Source: Paramoeba atlantica
Taxonomy: Eukaryota; Discosea
Assembly (NCBI GenBank): GCA_977017575.1
Contig: CDRNVI010000023.1
Coordinates: 248,001-312,000, forward strand
Length of the DNA: 64,000 nucleotides
Direction: 5' to 3'
The position numbers were made by a program, and so were the translations under genes. This document shows positions 30,031 through 39,974 of the stretch, piece by piece. The notes below the pieces were generated by a model, which worked only from the letters and a program-made list of their open reading frames with translations, was not told where the DNA came from and made no database searches. Every line of letters begins with the position of its first letter. The first letter of the stretch is position 1.

Positions 30031-30357
30031 TTTTTTCAGAATTTCTTGTCATATCATACGTATGTAAGCGTGTAAGACCGCATGTAGAGGCGTGTGTATG
30101 TCCTTCACAAGCGGAGAGGACTCAAAAAATATCACTTGTAAAGTGAAAAAAACTTTATAGTTTTCTTATAGTTTTATAGTAAAATATAGTAAACATAGTA
30201 CTATATAGTAACTATATTCAATGAAAAAATCTATATTTTACTATATTCTCTGGCGAATTCAGATCCCCATGTAATCCACTCATTTTGAGCGGCTAAGGAC
30301 ATTGTGTGGCATTATTCTTCATTATTAGCGTATGAAAAATCAACGAACAGTTCAGTA

Positions 30358-30761
30358 TTCGTGGTCCCTTGAAGCAGGACAATCTTACTCGTATCATTGA
30401 GTGATATGCAGCACTATCAGGCCACCACACTCAATGGTACCTTGGGCAGTACACTCATCTACACCTTCGCCCAAAATTTTATACCCCTATTTAGTTCGAA
30501 CATTTTGGAAAGATATGCCTGTTTTTTTCATTGCTACGCATTTAGAACAGAAACGCATTTGTTCTGCATTTGATATCTCAATAGATCCGTCACAGGCGAT
30601 GTACATATTCCAGTGGTAGAACAAAAAAATGTGTGTATAAAATTTTGGGCGAAGGTCTAGATGAGTGTACTGCCCAAGGTACCATTGAGTGTGGTGGCCT
30701 GATAGTGCTGCATATCACTCAATGGTACGAGTAAGATTGTCCTGCTTCAAGGGACCACGAA
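30358..30761. mobile_element. Foldback element with 125-bp arms
   Basis: The left arm from TTCGTGGTCCCTTGAAGC and the right arm ending GCTTCAAGGGACCACGAA are almost identical inverted repeats as far as CGCCCAAAATTTTATAC, around a centre of about 150 bases. High arm identity implies recent insertion. The right arm lies in the end of the recombinase-like frame, so it inserted into that fossil. Confidence 0.8.
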
Positions 30762-31514
30762 GAGCAGATGGGGGGGTTCGTGCGACAAAGATCACCACCC
30801 CGTATTAGCTCTACCTCGCATGACCGCAGCGCCGCATAAAACAGAACTCGTACTGCATCCGCCAATTGTTTCCCATTTTCATGTTGTTTGAACCATTCTA
30901 TAAGGTGAAAAAGCATACTCTCAGATATGGAGCCACGCGGAGGGCGCGATACTTTGTTTTTTAAGTTGAGCGCAAAGTTCCCCTCCTAAAAAGGGGTCAT
31001 CAAAAGTACCTAACCAAGTGCACAGCTTTGTGTTTAAGTCTTGATTTTGAGATCGACTACTCTTTTGAGTGAGTTCTTTGGGGGTATCTATAATCAATTC
31101 TGCTAGTTTCCGACGTTTGAAGGAAAACTCCAGTTCATCCTTAAAAAGGAAAGAATTGTTCTTTTGAGCGACTTCCAAAATTCGGCGAGTGATCTTTGAT
31201 TTCTCCTCTTTCGAAGAAGTAGCATAACATTGCTCAACAAAAGCCATTACAGTGGTGAGACAAGATTCTTCCGGAGCTAAGTGTAGCAGAGAAGCCAGAG
31301 AATCGAGTGAAATTTCTTCTTTATATGTCAGCTTGACTTTCATATCCATTTTTTCGGCAGCAAATGTTCGAGGCTTCTTCAATAGGACATCTATTTCTTC
31401 GTTCCCCGAAGACAAAGCTTCGAGATTTTTTCCTGGACCGATGATCGATTCACGATCTAATGCTTCGCTACCTAAGGATCTCTTCTTCAGAGCCTGCTTG
31501 GCCTGCTTACCCAT
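30719..31514 (-). mobile_element. Retroelement fossil: possible tyrosine-recombinase region
   Basis: On the minus strand, two neighbouring frames include VLFYAALRSCEVELIRGGDL, which resembles the first catalytic-Arg motif of tyrosine recombinases (ALRxSEL). A lysine-rich, otherwise unrecognised segment lies upstream of it. With the reverse-transcriptase piece at 27428-28174 on the same strand, this could be part of a DIRS/VIPER-type element. It is partial, broken and interrupted by a foldback element. The assignment is tentative. Confidence 0.35.
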
Positions 31515-31919
31515 GTAGGCTGAAATGGATTAAGAGGAGAAAGACTGAAGCTTAACTTTAATGTTGCCTTCTATTTTCAGATTTCATCTTTTATCTGCTC
31601 CTTCCCCCCCCCCCTTTTTTTGAACAATTCTTTGGGCAAGCAAGCTCCGCTTCCGAGGCTGAGAAAACGTTGCGTTGATGACGTTCTGGAGAGGAATCAC
31701 CAACGCTTGCATTTTCACAGCCATCGTAAGCACCTTGATATCGGGACCAAGCCACACCTAATGGCCCATAGCATTCCCAATTTCTCCTTTTCTTCTGTCG
31801 ATTGTGCGAGTCACACCATCAATTATTGAGCCTGTCGTCTATTGACAACAACCGTAATTATGTTAACGTACAGAAATATTTCTTGTAGAATATGTCACTA
31901 CTTTCCCTAGATGAAAAAA
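31515..31919. other. Gene-free stretch
   Basis: No gene is recognised. A C homopolymer followed by T lies at about 31606-31620, and a TTGCCTTCTATTTTCAG acceptor-like tract ends at about 31580. Confidence 0.35.
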
Positions 31920-32600
31920 CCTCATTAACCCAGATTGAGGGACGATCTCCAAGTCAACCGGAAGTATGACAAGCACCGGAGCAGTGATCCCCATTAACCC
32001 AGAGGAATGATCCTCATCAATCCAGAAGGATGACCTTCCGTGTACTCCTGGGGATGACCCCAACAAACCTGAGGGATGACCCTCCGTGTACTCCTGGGGA
32101 TAAAACCCAACATACCTGAGGGATGACTCTCCGAGTACTCCTGGGGATGACCCCAACAAACCTGCGGGATGACCCTCCGTGTACTCCTGGGGATGACCCC
32201 AACTAACCTGAGGGATGACCCTCCGTGTACTCCTGGGGATAAAACCCAACAAACCTGAGGGAAGACCCTCCGTGTGCTCCTGGGGATAAAACCCAACAAA
32301 CCTGAGGGATGACCCTCCGAGTACTTCTGGGGATGACCCCAACTAACCTGAGGGATGACCCTCCGAGTACTCCTGGGGATGACCCCAACTAACCTGAGGG
32401 ATGACCCTCCGAGTACTTCTGGGGATGACCCTAACTAACCTGAGGGATGACCCTCCGAGTACTTCTGGGGATGACCCTAACTAACCTGAGGGATAACCCT
32501 CCGAGTACTCCTGGGGATGACCCCAACAAACCTGAGGGGTGACCCTCCGTGTACTCCTGGGGATAAAACCCAACAAACCTGAGGGATGATCCTCCCGCCT
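31920..32600. repeat. 46-bp minisatellite
   Basis: About thirteen units of CCTGAGGGATGACCCTCCGT followed by ACTCCTGGGGATGACCCCAA and CAAA run head to tail. The left edge (31920-32020) is degenerate. Because 46 leaves a remainder of 1 when divided by 3, each reading frame passes through all three codon phases, which explains long open frames on the minus strand. These are not taken as a gene. Confidence 0.9.
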
Positions 32601-32741
32601 ACCCCCTCACACTTCGTCGAAAAATCGACGACGCCGGGCTTGGGTATGAAGCGTGTTTACGATGCCTGTGAAAAAGCTTTTTATTGCACCGTACCTTACC
32701 TATCTCAGTCTCTAAAGCAATAACTATAATAATAATCGTAC

Positions 32742-33220
32742 TTGCAAAAACTTATTTCCACGTTCGCTTGCAGCTCCAGATATTGTTTTGTGAACGCATA
32801 CTCTCTCTTCGTCAAAGATCATCGTTTGGATATTAGAAAAACATATCCACACTTTTCATTTTGTGAAATAGGTAAGAAAATAGCGAAACTGTATCGCGCT
32901 CTTTCAGAAGTTCGTCATGCTGCAAACCTCGACGCAAAAAAGCTGCAAACCTCAACTCTATTGAGAAGGAAAAAATTAGAGAGGTAGCTTTGATACCAAA
33001 GCAACCCAAAAACAGTAGATCGCGCATAAAATCTGAACTGTATAAAAGTAATCCCTACATGCTGTTTGCCAAGGATGTCAAGGCAACTTTATCCGGCACA
33101 ACCAGTCTAGGCGAAAGAGGAAAAAAGGTTGGACAACTATGGCTAGCCCTTCCTAAGGAACGAAGGGATTTCTATAAACGAAAAAGTGCTCTATTGCAGA
33201 AATCCATTAAAAAACGTTAG
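32742..33220 (+). pseudogene. HMG gene 1, decayed copy
   Basis: Compared with 23621-24076, the start codon position reads ACG, and the stretch after EVRHA carries a changed and partly repeated segment (GCTGCAAACCTC occurs twice) that shifts the frame to a stop at 32987. The second HMG box is still open at 32990-33220. The sequence is otherwise almost the same as copy 1, so loss of function followed the duplication closely. Confidence 0.8.
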
Positions 33221-33596
33221 AAGAAAAGGGAAAATAGGTTAGAATAGGGATTTATAACACGGAAATACAATTTTTTAAGGCAACATATGAAATGAAATTT
33301 CGCGAGAAACTTATAACTATGGGTAGCCAAGTATCGAATCTTTGCACCAGGGGACTCCTACGAAATCATGTTTCCGAAACGTTGCCTGTACTGTTTAGTA
33401 TACTACAAGGAGCACTTACGCGTTCAAATGCAGGTGATGCTTCCCTTCTATACAGGTGCTCAGCAGATGTATCAATCTTTTTAAAATATTGATCCAGTAT
33501 TAACGTTTTGCACTGAACTTTTCTTTCGCCATCTATTATTGCATTTTTTCATTATCTTGAAACTTACTGACTTTCTATTTCACCACTCCACTCACT

Positions 33597-33998
33597 ATGC
33601 TTTTCCGTAGCCTAGGACTGCGTATGAACGCCTACATGGTGTTTAGCAAAGAAACCCGACAAAAAGTTATCGCTAGCAACCCTGGCATTCGATTCGGTCA
33701 GATTGGAAAAACCTTGGGAAAGATGTACAGAGATCTCTCTAAAGAGCAAATAGCAGCGTACGAGCAGAAGGCCAAAAGCCTGACACCCCCTAAAAAGATT
33801 TCGAAAGCCAAAAACCCGGGACGTTCCAAACGGGGTACTGCGAATCCCTTTATGATATTCGTAAAAGCGAATCAGGAGAAAGTTCCGAAAACTCTAAAGC
33901 CGGTCCAGCGAGCAAAGGAACTTGGAAAACTGTGGCGCGCTCTACCTGAGGCGGAGAAAGCTTCGTATTTTCGTAAGAGCAAAGAAATGACTTCTTAG
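33597..33998 (+). CDS. Protein with two HMG boxes (gene 2, second copy)
   Basis: It encodes the same 133 residues as 24453-24854 with no difference, including both HMG boxes and the basic linker. Upstream and downstream flanks are also duplicated, so it may share expression signals. Conservation of this gene beside a decayed gene 1 suggests that only gene 2 is kept, or that the duplication is too recent to tell. Confidence 0.82.
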   Translation: MLFRSLGLRMNAYMVFSKETRQKVIASNPGIRFGQIGKTLGKMYRDLSKEQIAAYEQKAKSLTPPKKISKAKNPGRSKRGTANPFMIFVKANQEKVPKTLKPVQRAKELGKLWRALPEAEKASYFRKSKEMTS

Positions 33999-34375
33999 GG
34001 TAGAATTCAAGACATACACTTTTTCAAGCAATACGAAATACAGAAAAATTAAACAGGATATACAATCATTTTCTAGATGAGTTTTTTCTTACTTTTTTTG
34101 TTCTGATCATTGACACGATTTCTATTTTGTTTTATTACCTCTGAGCTTAACGCATTGAAAGCGCTTGTAAGTGATTCGTAAAACAAGTTTTAAATATTTG
34201 TGGATATGCTTCGCCTAGAAATTTCAGTCAAAACATAGATTACAAATTTTTACTCAGCACATCAGTTCAATGTTAGGTTTTCAATAAAATAATTTTCATA
34301 TGAATATTCTCTTATTCCTTCATTTGACTTTCCTTAGCACACTCGAAAGATGTACCATTGGAGCCTTTTCTTCTT

Positions 34376-34561
34376 AACTTTATCTACAGATCGAGCTAGA
34401 CATTTACCTTCTAAACTACACTTTCTACCCGTATCTTTTACCCTTTTTTCCCTATCTTTTATTCTCATTTTCCCTACCTTTTCTTTCTTTTCCTCCTTTC
34501 CTCTTTCTTCTTTTTTCCCTTCTCTTGAACACCATTCTTTTCCTTTTACTCTCCTTTTTCT
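34376..34561 (+). promoter_or_regulatory. Long pyrimidine leader before PP2C gene
   Basis: Nearly 190 bases are dominated by C and T and run directly into the ATG at 34562. Pyrimidine tracts of this kind precede splice acceptors. Several other genes here have shorter versions. Confidence 0.5.
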
Positions 34562-35698
34562 ATGACACGCCCCCCTCCCTCCTACGGCAGCACCTGGGGC
34601 TCCCCCCCGGAGGGCCCCAGCCCCTCCGAGCGCGAGGCCTCCGAGGAGCTCGTGCTGCAGTCCTGGGCCTGCTGCCGGGCCCGGCGCGACCCCTCCCACC
34701 CCTACCGCACCGAGGACCAGGAGCGGCAGCGCCGGCGTGCCATGCGCTGGCGAAAGCGTGCCAGCTTCCTGGCCCTCGACTGCGGGGACGACAGCTTTAT
34801 GGTGAGCAACACCTATAAAACGGTCGCGGTCGCGGATGGGGTAGGGGGCTGGAGAGCCACCCACGGGGAGGCGGACCCCGGGAGGTTTGCCAATGCATTG
34901 ATGAGGAATGCAAAGCTCTACAGTGAGACCCACCGAACGGAGGGGGACGCGCTACGGGTGTTAACGAACGCGTATGAAAAGGTGAGACGGAATCGGGAGG
35001 TGGGGTGTGGGGGTTCGACGGGGGTGGTGGGGTGTTTGAGGCCGGGGGTACGTCCCGGGAGGGGGTTGCTGGATGTGGCGAATGTCGGGGACAGTGGGGC
35101 GATGCTGATACGGAATCAGGAGATCGTGCACCGCGCCCATGAGAAGGTGCATGGGTTGAATGCGCCGTTTCAGTTGTCGGTGCTGCCGGAGGAGGAGGAA
35201 GGTGGGGAGAGGGGTGATTCACAGGCTGGGGTGGAAGAAGAAAATAAGGGATCCGGGAAGAGCGCTTTTTTTCATGACTCTCCAAAGGATGCGGTGCGTG
35301 AATTGTGGGAGGTGCAAGAGGGGGACGTTCTGGTTATGGGCACCGATGGGCTTTTTGACAACCTTTGGAGTCACGTGATTGCGGAAAAGGCGGGAACAGT
35401 GGGTTTCGTGGAAGCGAGTTCTCTTGGATTTTTCGGGCAGATTCCGGTTCTTGGATACGTATTGAAGAAGCTTTTCTCCACACCTAATTTTGTATACACC
35501 GACCCTTTTCGGGTCGTACAGGGTTTGGTCTCCGACGCCTACGTTGCTTCACATAGTGCCGATATTCGTACTCCGTTTTCCGTGATGCTCTCCCACCTGC
35601 TAGGGGAGCGCCGACTAGGGGGCAAGCCCGATGACATTACTGTGCTGCTGTCTCGAATAGTACGCAGAGATGAGTTGAAGCGAATGCAAATGTGGTAG
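34562..35698 (+). CDS. PP2C-type phosphatase, PTC7/PPTC7-like
   Basis: This 378-residue metal-dependent Ser/Thr phosphatase shows the family landmarks in order: DCGDDSFMV (about 71), VAVADGVGGW (88), CGGSTGVVGC (145), VANVGDSGAML (170), VLVMGTDGLFDNLW (256) and GKPDDITVLLSRI (354). The aspartates in ADGVGGW, GTDGLFDN and KPDDIT bind the two metal ions. The short spacing and VGGW signature fit PTC7/PPTC7, a mitochondrial enzyme that acts on coenzyme Q and import factors. The Pro/Ser-rich N-terminus is acidic in places, so targeting is unclear. An acidic Glu/Gly insert lies near 200-235. Codons are C3-rich at first, then G3-rich. Confidence 0.85.
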   Translation: MTRPPPSYGSTWGSPPEGPSPSEREASEELVLQSWACCRARRDPSHPYRTEDQERQRRRAMRWRKRASFLALDCGDDSFMVSNTYKTVAVADGVGGWRATHGEADPGRFANALMRNAKLYSETHRTEGDALRVLTNAYEKVRRNREVGCGGSTGVVGCLRPGVRPGRGLLDVANVGDSGAMLIRNQEIVHRAHEKVHGLNAPFQLSVLPEEEEGGERGDSQAGVEEENKGSGKSAFFHDSPKDAVRELWEVQEGDVLVMGTDGLFDNLWSHVIAEKAGTVGFVEASSLGFFGQIPVLGYVLKKLFSTPNFVYTDPFRVVQGLVSDAYVASHSADIRTPFSVMLSHLLGERRLGGKPDDITVLLSRIVRRDELKRMQMW

Positions 35699-35799
35699 AT
35701 TTTCCTAACTAGAAGTTCGGAAATCCCCTTAACCCCTAAATACCCCTAAAGGGGTAGGGGATCCCCTCTTTCAGCCCTTTTTTTCTCACCTCCCCTTAC

Positions 35800-36102
35800 T
35801 ACCGTAGACCCCCCCCCAGTAATAGACCCCTCCAGTAACAAGGATTTGGCCCTTTTTCGGCTGACCCCCAGTAACAAGGATTTGGCTCGGCAGGGTGGTT
35901 GGAGGGGGGGGGTGTTTGGGCGGGTGGGGGTTGCCGGGCGGAGTGAGGGTAGTTGCGCGGGAGCGAATGGCGTAGTTGCGGGGGGGGGGGGGGGCTGGAC
36001 AGAAAAGCAACGCACTCATGAACAAAAACACATACCCCCCCAGTAACAAGGAATTGGTCATTTTGGCCCAAAATCGATTCTATTACTGGGGGGTTTACGG
36101 TA
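35800..36102. mobile_element. 303-bp MITE
   Basis: The ends are inverted repeats TACCGTAGACCCCCCCCC and, read inward from the right, TACCGTAAACCCCCCAG, both followed by AGTAATAGA. Inside are G-rich tracts and repeated AGTAACAAGGATTTGG. It lies between the PP2C stop and the start of the large LRR gene, so it forms part of that gene's upstream region. A partial relative is at 14150-14320. Confidence 0.75.
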
Positions 36103-36196
36103 TGCAACGTATCAATGTATGGTAACCATAATATGCTTCCTCTTGCATTTTTCCTCCATCCCGTTTTTTTCTCTACCCCCTTTCCTTTTTCCCCCA

Positions 36197-38794
36197 ATGC
36201 CCCATTCCCTCCTCCTTCCCACCCTTCTTCTCTCCCTTTCCCTCCTCACCCCCACCCCCGAAGTCACCCTCCGTGATCTTCCGCCCTCTTCATCCTCTTC
36301 TAGTACATCTCTTTCTTCATCCTCTTCCTCCTCCTCTACTGGAGAACCCTCCAAGGCAACTACCCAACAACAACAATACCAACAACAACATCAATTCCAA
36401 CAATTCCAACAACAACAACAACAATCCCAACAACAACAACAATTCCAACAATACCAACAACAACAACAATCCCAACCACAACAACAACATTCTCAACAAC
36501 CACCACAATCCCAACCACCCACCACCCCACCACCCCCCCGCCGCCTCCCCCCGGCCTCCCTCCCCCCTCCCCTCCCCCTCCCCTCCCTCGCGTCCTCCCT
36601 CCACGCCTTCCTCTCCCCCCTCTCCCACCTCCACCCCTCCTGGACCCCCCGCACGCCCCTCCCCCGCTGGGACCGCGTCGCCACCTCCCCCTCCCGCTGG
36701 GTCAACGGGTTCCACCTCGACCTCGAGATCCACCGCATACGCCCCGACCTCTTCACCGGGCTCTTCGCCGTGGGGTCCAGCCTGATGCGTCTCGTGGACG
36801 GGGGAGCGGGGGAGGGGGGGGAAGAAGAGATGAAAGGGCAGCGGGGGAAGCGACAAGGGGTGTTGGGGTTGGCGGTGATGGACAGGATGGTGGAGGGGGG
36901 GGAGGAGGAGGGGGAACGGAGGGAGGTGGTGTTCCCATCGGTGGGGAAAGCGGTGGGGGGGAATGTGTCAAGAAGGGGTTTCTTTTTGGGGGAATATGTG
37001 GAAACGGCAGAAAAGGGTGGGGCTTCGCATGAGGGAAAGCGGTCACCGTCCTCGCCCTTGTCGTACCGGAAGTTGGGAACCCCGAGTCCGCGTTTGGCGA
37101 ATCAGCCACGTCAGGAAAAGAGCTCCAGGGGAAGTGGTATTTTTCGTCGACGACTGGGGGGAGCCAGTCCCACGGTTTCCTCTGGTTCACGCATTTCGGT
37201 AGGTGAGGTCAAACCACCACGTCCCTCTCTTTCCGTTCTTAATGTGATTAAAGGAGGACGGAGCGGAGACCTAATTCTGGCGACTCCGAAAGAGGGTTCC
37301 TTCAACACACCCGTTAAAGGACCCGAAAAGGGTGCAGGGAAAGCTCCAACGACGGAAAGTGAGTTTCAGGCTGAAAGCTCTGCGGAAGGAACGCAAAGCG
37401 GAAACAAATCTTCCCCTCAAGAATCCGATTTTCCAATGTCTATGGAGTTGCTTCAGCCACAGGCCATGGAGGTGGCAGAAGAAGAAGCTGGTACTCTGAG
37501 TGAGAAAGTATCCCCGAAGCTTCGGATCTCGGCTACTTCTCCTGAGTGGGAGCTGGGGAGCTTTGACATGGGGAGCTTCAGCTCCTCTAAGGATTCTTTT
37601 CCGAAACCTGTGAAGCAAAAGGAAGCCGAGAAGGAGAGCACCGAATCTAGCCCAAGTCACACTCTCGTTTCTCCACCCACCCAAAGCGGAAAACCGAAAT
37701 CGCAGGAAAAGGTGTCGCAAAAATCAATTCGTACTCAGGGAGACTGTCTCACGCAGATGCCACAGCAAGACCAAAGGAATTCCGATAGCGAAGCAACAAA
37801 TCTCATAGTTTCCGAAATCAACAAAGAGAGTGGTTTGTACCGTCGAAGCTTACAACCCCTGCTCTCCCCTCCTCCTCCTTCTCACATAATCCCTTCCCAC
37901 TCCGGAACCGTTGAGGTACCTCACGAACCCATTCTACAACCCCACCGTCCGGCTTCGATGTTAAACGTCATCCGAGGAGGACGCAGTGGAGATCTCATTC
38001 TTGCCGCAAAAGAGACTAAAACAATGACACGCCCCGAGGCATCAAAAAAAAGCACTTCTTTCCACTCCCAGGGCACTTCCTCTCCCTCCTGCGGGGTTAT
38101 AAAAATGAATGAAACAAAACCGACCCCACAGGGCTCCCCGGACACGCGTCCTCTGTCCGAGGCTGCGCCCTCTCCCCCCCACGACCCCTTCTTCCCCTAC
38201 CACGACCCCGACTTTCCCAAACTAAAGGGACCGGGGATGATGGAGGTGGCTGTGGCACTGCTCCGTGCCGCCGGTCCCCCCGTCCCGGGGGCCACCTACG
38301 TCCAGCTGGACGCCTCCTACATGGGGCTTTCTGGGACCCCGAACTGGGCTGCCCTCCCCCCCGAGCTCCTTGAGCTCCACATGAACAACAACCGCCTCAC
38401 CGGCACCTTATCCTTTATGGACTTCCCCCATGGGATCCAAGTGATTCAACTAAGCAGCAACTGCCTGCACGGGTCGCTTGAGCTCAGTGAGCTCCCGTGC
38501 ACGCTACGGGCGCTGCACCTGAACCAGAACCGGTTCACAGGGTCCCTGGACCTCACCCAGCTCCCGAGTGGGATACTGATGGTCTCCCTGAGTCACAACC
38601 GGTTTACCGGGGAGATTGAACTCGGGAGCCTCCCCGTGACTCTGTTTGTGCTCGCGCTGGACCACAACCGACTCACCGGGGGGGTGAATTTAGGGGGCCT
38701 CGCAAAAAATATAGTCTATCTTGACATAAGCAAGAATCGGTTTACGACTGTGGGCAAAGAAAAATGTTCTGAATTTATTGTAGTACACCTCTGA
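36197..38794 (+). CDS. Large LRR protein with disordered insert
   Basis: The frame is open from 36119, but the earlier part is a pyrimidine tract; from the ATG at 36197 the start MPHSLLLPTLLLSLSLL looks like a signal peptide (865 residues). A Ser run and Gln-rich stretch (CAA repeats, 36360-36510) are followed by a segment that echoes the family cap, HPSWTPRTPLPRW, without its cysteines. About 500 disordered residues follow, including a motif used twice, LNVIKGGRSGDLILA and LNVIRGGRSGDLILA. The last 160 residues are six or seven family-type LRRs (ALHLNQNRFTGSLDL). It is the only member here with a possible signal peptide, and its cap is separated from its LRRs. Confidence 0.75.
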   Translation: MPHSLLLPTLLLSLSLLTPTPEVTLRDLPPSSSSSSTSLSSSSSSSSTGEPSKATTQQQQYQQQHQFQQFQQQQQQSQQQQQFQQYQQQQQSQPQQQHSQQPPQSQPPTTPPPPRRLPPASLPPPLPLPSLASSLHAFLSPLSHLHPSWTPRTPLPRWDRVATSPSRWVNGFHLDLEIHRIRPDLFTGLFAVGSSLMRLVDGGAGEGGEEEMKGQRGKRQGVLGLAVMDRMVEGGEEEGERREVVFPSVGKAVGGNVSRRGFFLGEYVETAEKGGASHEGKRSPSSPLSYRKLGTPSPRLANQPRQEKSSRGSGIFRRRLGGASPTVSSGSRISVGEVKPPRPSLSVLNVIKGGRSGDLILATPKEGSFNTPVKGPEKGAGKAPTTESEFQAESSAEGTQSGNKSSPQESDFPMSMELLQPQAMEVAEEEAGTLSEKVSPKLRISATSPEWELGSFDMGSFSSSKDSFPKPVKQKEAEKESTESSPSHTLVSPPTQSGKPKSQEKVSQKSIRTQGDCLTQMPQQDQRNSDSEATNLIVSEINKESGLYRRSLQPLLSPPPPSHIIPSHSGTVEVPHEPILQPHRPASMLNVIRGGRSGDLILAAKETKTMTRPEASKKSTSFHSQGTSSPSCGVIKMNETKPTPQGSPDTRPLSEAAPSPPHDPFFPYHDPDFPKLKGPGMMEVAVALLRAAGPPVPGATYVQLDASYMGLSGTPNWAALPPELLELHMNNNRLTGTLSFMDFPHGIQVIQLSSNCLHGSLELSELPCTLRALHLNQNRFTGSLDLTQLPSGILMVSLSHNRFTGEIELGSLPVTLFVLALDHNRLTGGVNLGGLAKNIVYLDISKNRFTTVGKEKCSEFIVVHL

Positions 38795-38998
38795 GGATTT
38801 AGTGAAAATGTGTTTCGTTTGTGAGTTTCATTGCGTGTGCAACCATTCGTATTTTTGCTACTTCTTTTGCTATATTCTATCGGTGGTGTACGACTCATCC
38901 AGTATACATTTTTGTAGTATAAGAAGCTCATATAAATTCGACATACATCCTATTTCCTAAACCTTCATTAGCGGTGATTAGAATTTATTTTGCGCTAT

Positions 38999-39814
38999 AT
39001 GGCGGATTTCTCCTTCTCACGCAGCCGTTTGGGAAAGGCGCGAGCCGCATTACCACAGGAATATCATTTAGCACAATTTTTACAGGACATCAGCAACAAA
39101 CATCTATCGTGGAATACGGAAACTCCTGCGTGTAAATGGGATGGAGTCTTGTGTGAAGACGACCTAAAAATCAAACGCATACAGTGGTGGGGGCGCGCTC
39201 TTCGAGGTATTCCTCGCTGGGTATATTTTTCGAATGTACTATCCGAAAGGGTATGGTTCAATAGAAATCAGCTAATGGGACAACTCCCGCTCGAATTATT
39301 CCCACCAAAATTGAAGAAATTTAGTGCGCCTCGTAACTTATTTAATGGGACTCTAAACTTGCGGGAAGTGCACGAAAACCTCGAGGAGCTTACTCTAATT
39401 GGTTGCAATTTTCAAGGCGCAATTGCCCTGCATGAATTGTCGTTCGGGCTTGTCAGTCTAGATTTAAGCCGCAATGGCTTTTCAGGTGGTCTTAACCTAG
39501 GGTCGGTATGGGACCAGTCTCGTATATTAAAACTATCGGGCAATAATTTTTCGGGACCCGTAGATTTGCTACACCTGCCCTACTACATTGTACTATCGCT
39601 GCATAACAACCCCAATCTGAGCGGCGAATATGATCCAGCGCGATTTTACAATTGGATCTCTTGCCGCGGAACTCAGATTAAAACGCTTCCAAGTCGTGCG
39701 TCGTACACGTGCTTTTTGCCGATTCGATATGTCTTTGATTCCGAAGCTTGGAACTTTCGGGCGGAACTTTCCGGAACTTTCGGACGAAGGGCAGTTCTAA
39801 GTTATAATTTGTAG
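38999..39814 (+). CDS. Short LRR protein with extended tail
   Basis: This 271-residue protein starts at the ATG at 38999. SRSRLGKARAALPQEYHL and a cap LSWNTETPACKWDGVLC lead into five or six LRRs (SFGLVSLDLSRNGFSG, SRILKLSGNNFSG). After the family-type ending CRGTQIKTL the frame continues for about 45 residues that match no other member and look like read-in to flanking sequence. It has no signal peptide or TM segment. Confidence 0.83.
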   Translation: MADFSFSRSRLGKARAALPQEYHLAQFLQDISNKHLSWNTETPACKWDGVLCEDDLKIKRIQWWGRALRGIPRWVYFSNVLSERVWFNRNQLMGQLPLELFPPKLKKFSAPRNLFNGTLNLREVHENLEELTLIGCNFQGAIALHELSFGLVSLDLSRNGFSGGLNLGSVWDQSRILKLSGNNFSGPVDLLHLPYYIVLSLHNNPNLSGEYDPARFYNWISCRGTQIKTLPSRASYTCFLPIRYVFDSEAWNFRAELSGTFGRRAVLSYNL

Positions 39815-39974
39815 GGTTCAGTTTGTTCTAAATTCCTTCAAACTATATTCGAGTCAATCACTTTCTGTTCAGATACCTTTATTGAAATCTTCATCCATGA
39901 ATTTCTATCTTATGTGCCTAATCGTCTTATTTTGTCTAATCTCACTATTTTTTTTCACTTGCCCTTGATTCGAC

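Larger units (their letters stand above)
28384..30262 (+). mobile_element. Decayed hAT-like DNA transposon
   Basis: The left end CAGGGTTCGCAGAAACTATA and the right end, read inward as CTGAATTCGCCAGAGAATATA, form imperfect inverted repeats followed by TATAGTA-rich subterminal sequence on both sides (28398-28450 and 30155-30250). Flanks AATCCCAT and ATCCCCAT agree at six of eight positions, as an old 8-bp hAT duplication would. A BED-like zinc-finger frame lies inside the left end. A mariner element and a foldback element are nested within it. Confidence 0.65.
32676..34336 (+). repeat. 1.66-kb duplicated unit with two HMG genes, copy 2
   Basis: This is the direct copy of 23530-25192. The right boundary falls where copy 1 runs into pogo-side sequence and copy 2 runs into the leader of the PP2C gene. 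The left boundary abuts the minisatellite side. Confidence 0.92.

Noticed and set aside
30719-31514. A host recombinase gene
   Set aside because: The match is a single short motif, the frame is interrupted by a foldback insertion, and a reverse-transcriptase piece lies on the same strand, so a retroelement fossil is more likely.
31863-32342. A 159-codon minus-strand protein
   Set aside because: It is translated minisatellite; the period of 46 rotates the frame, so openness is expected.
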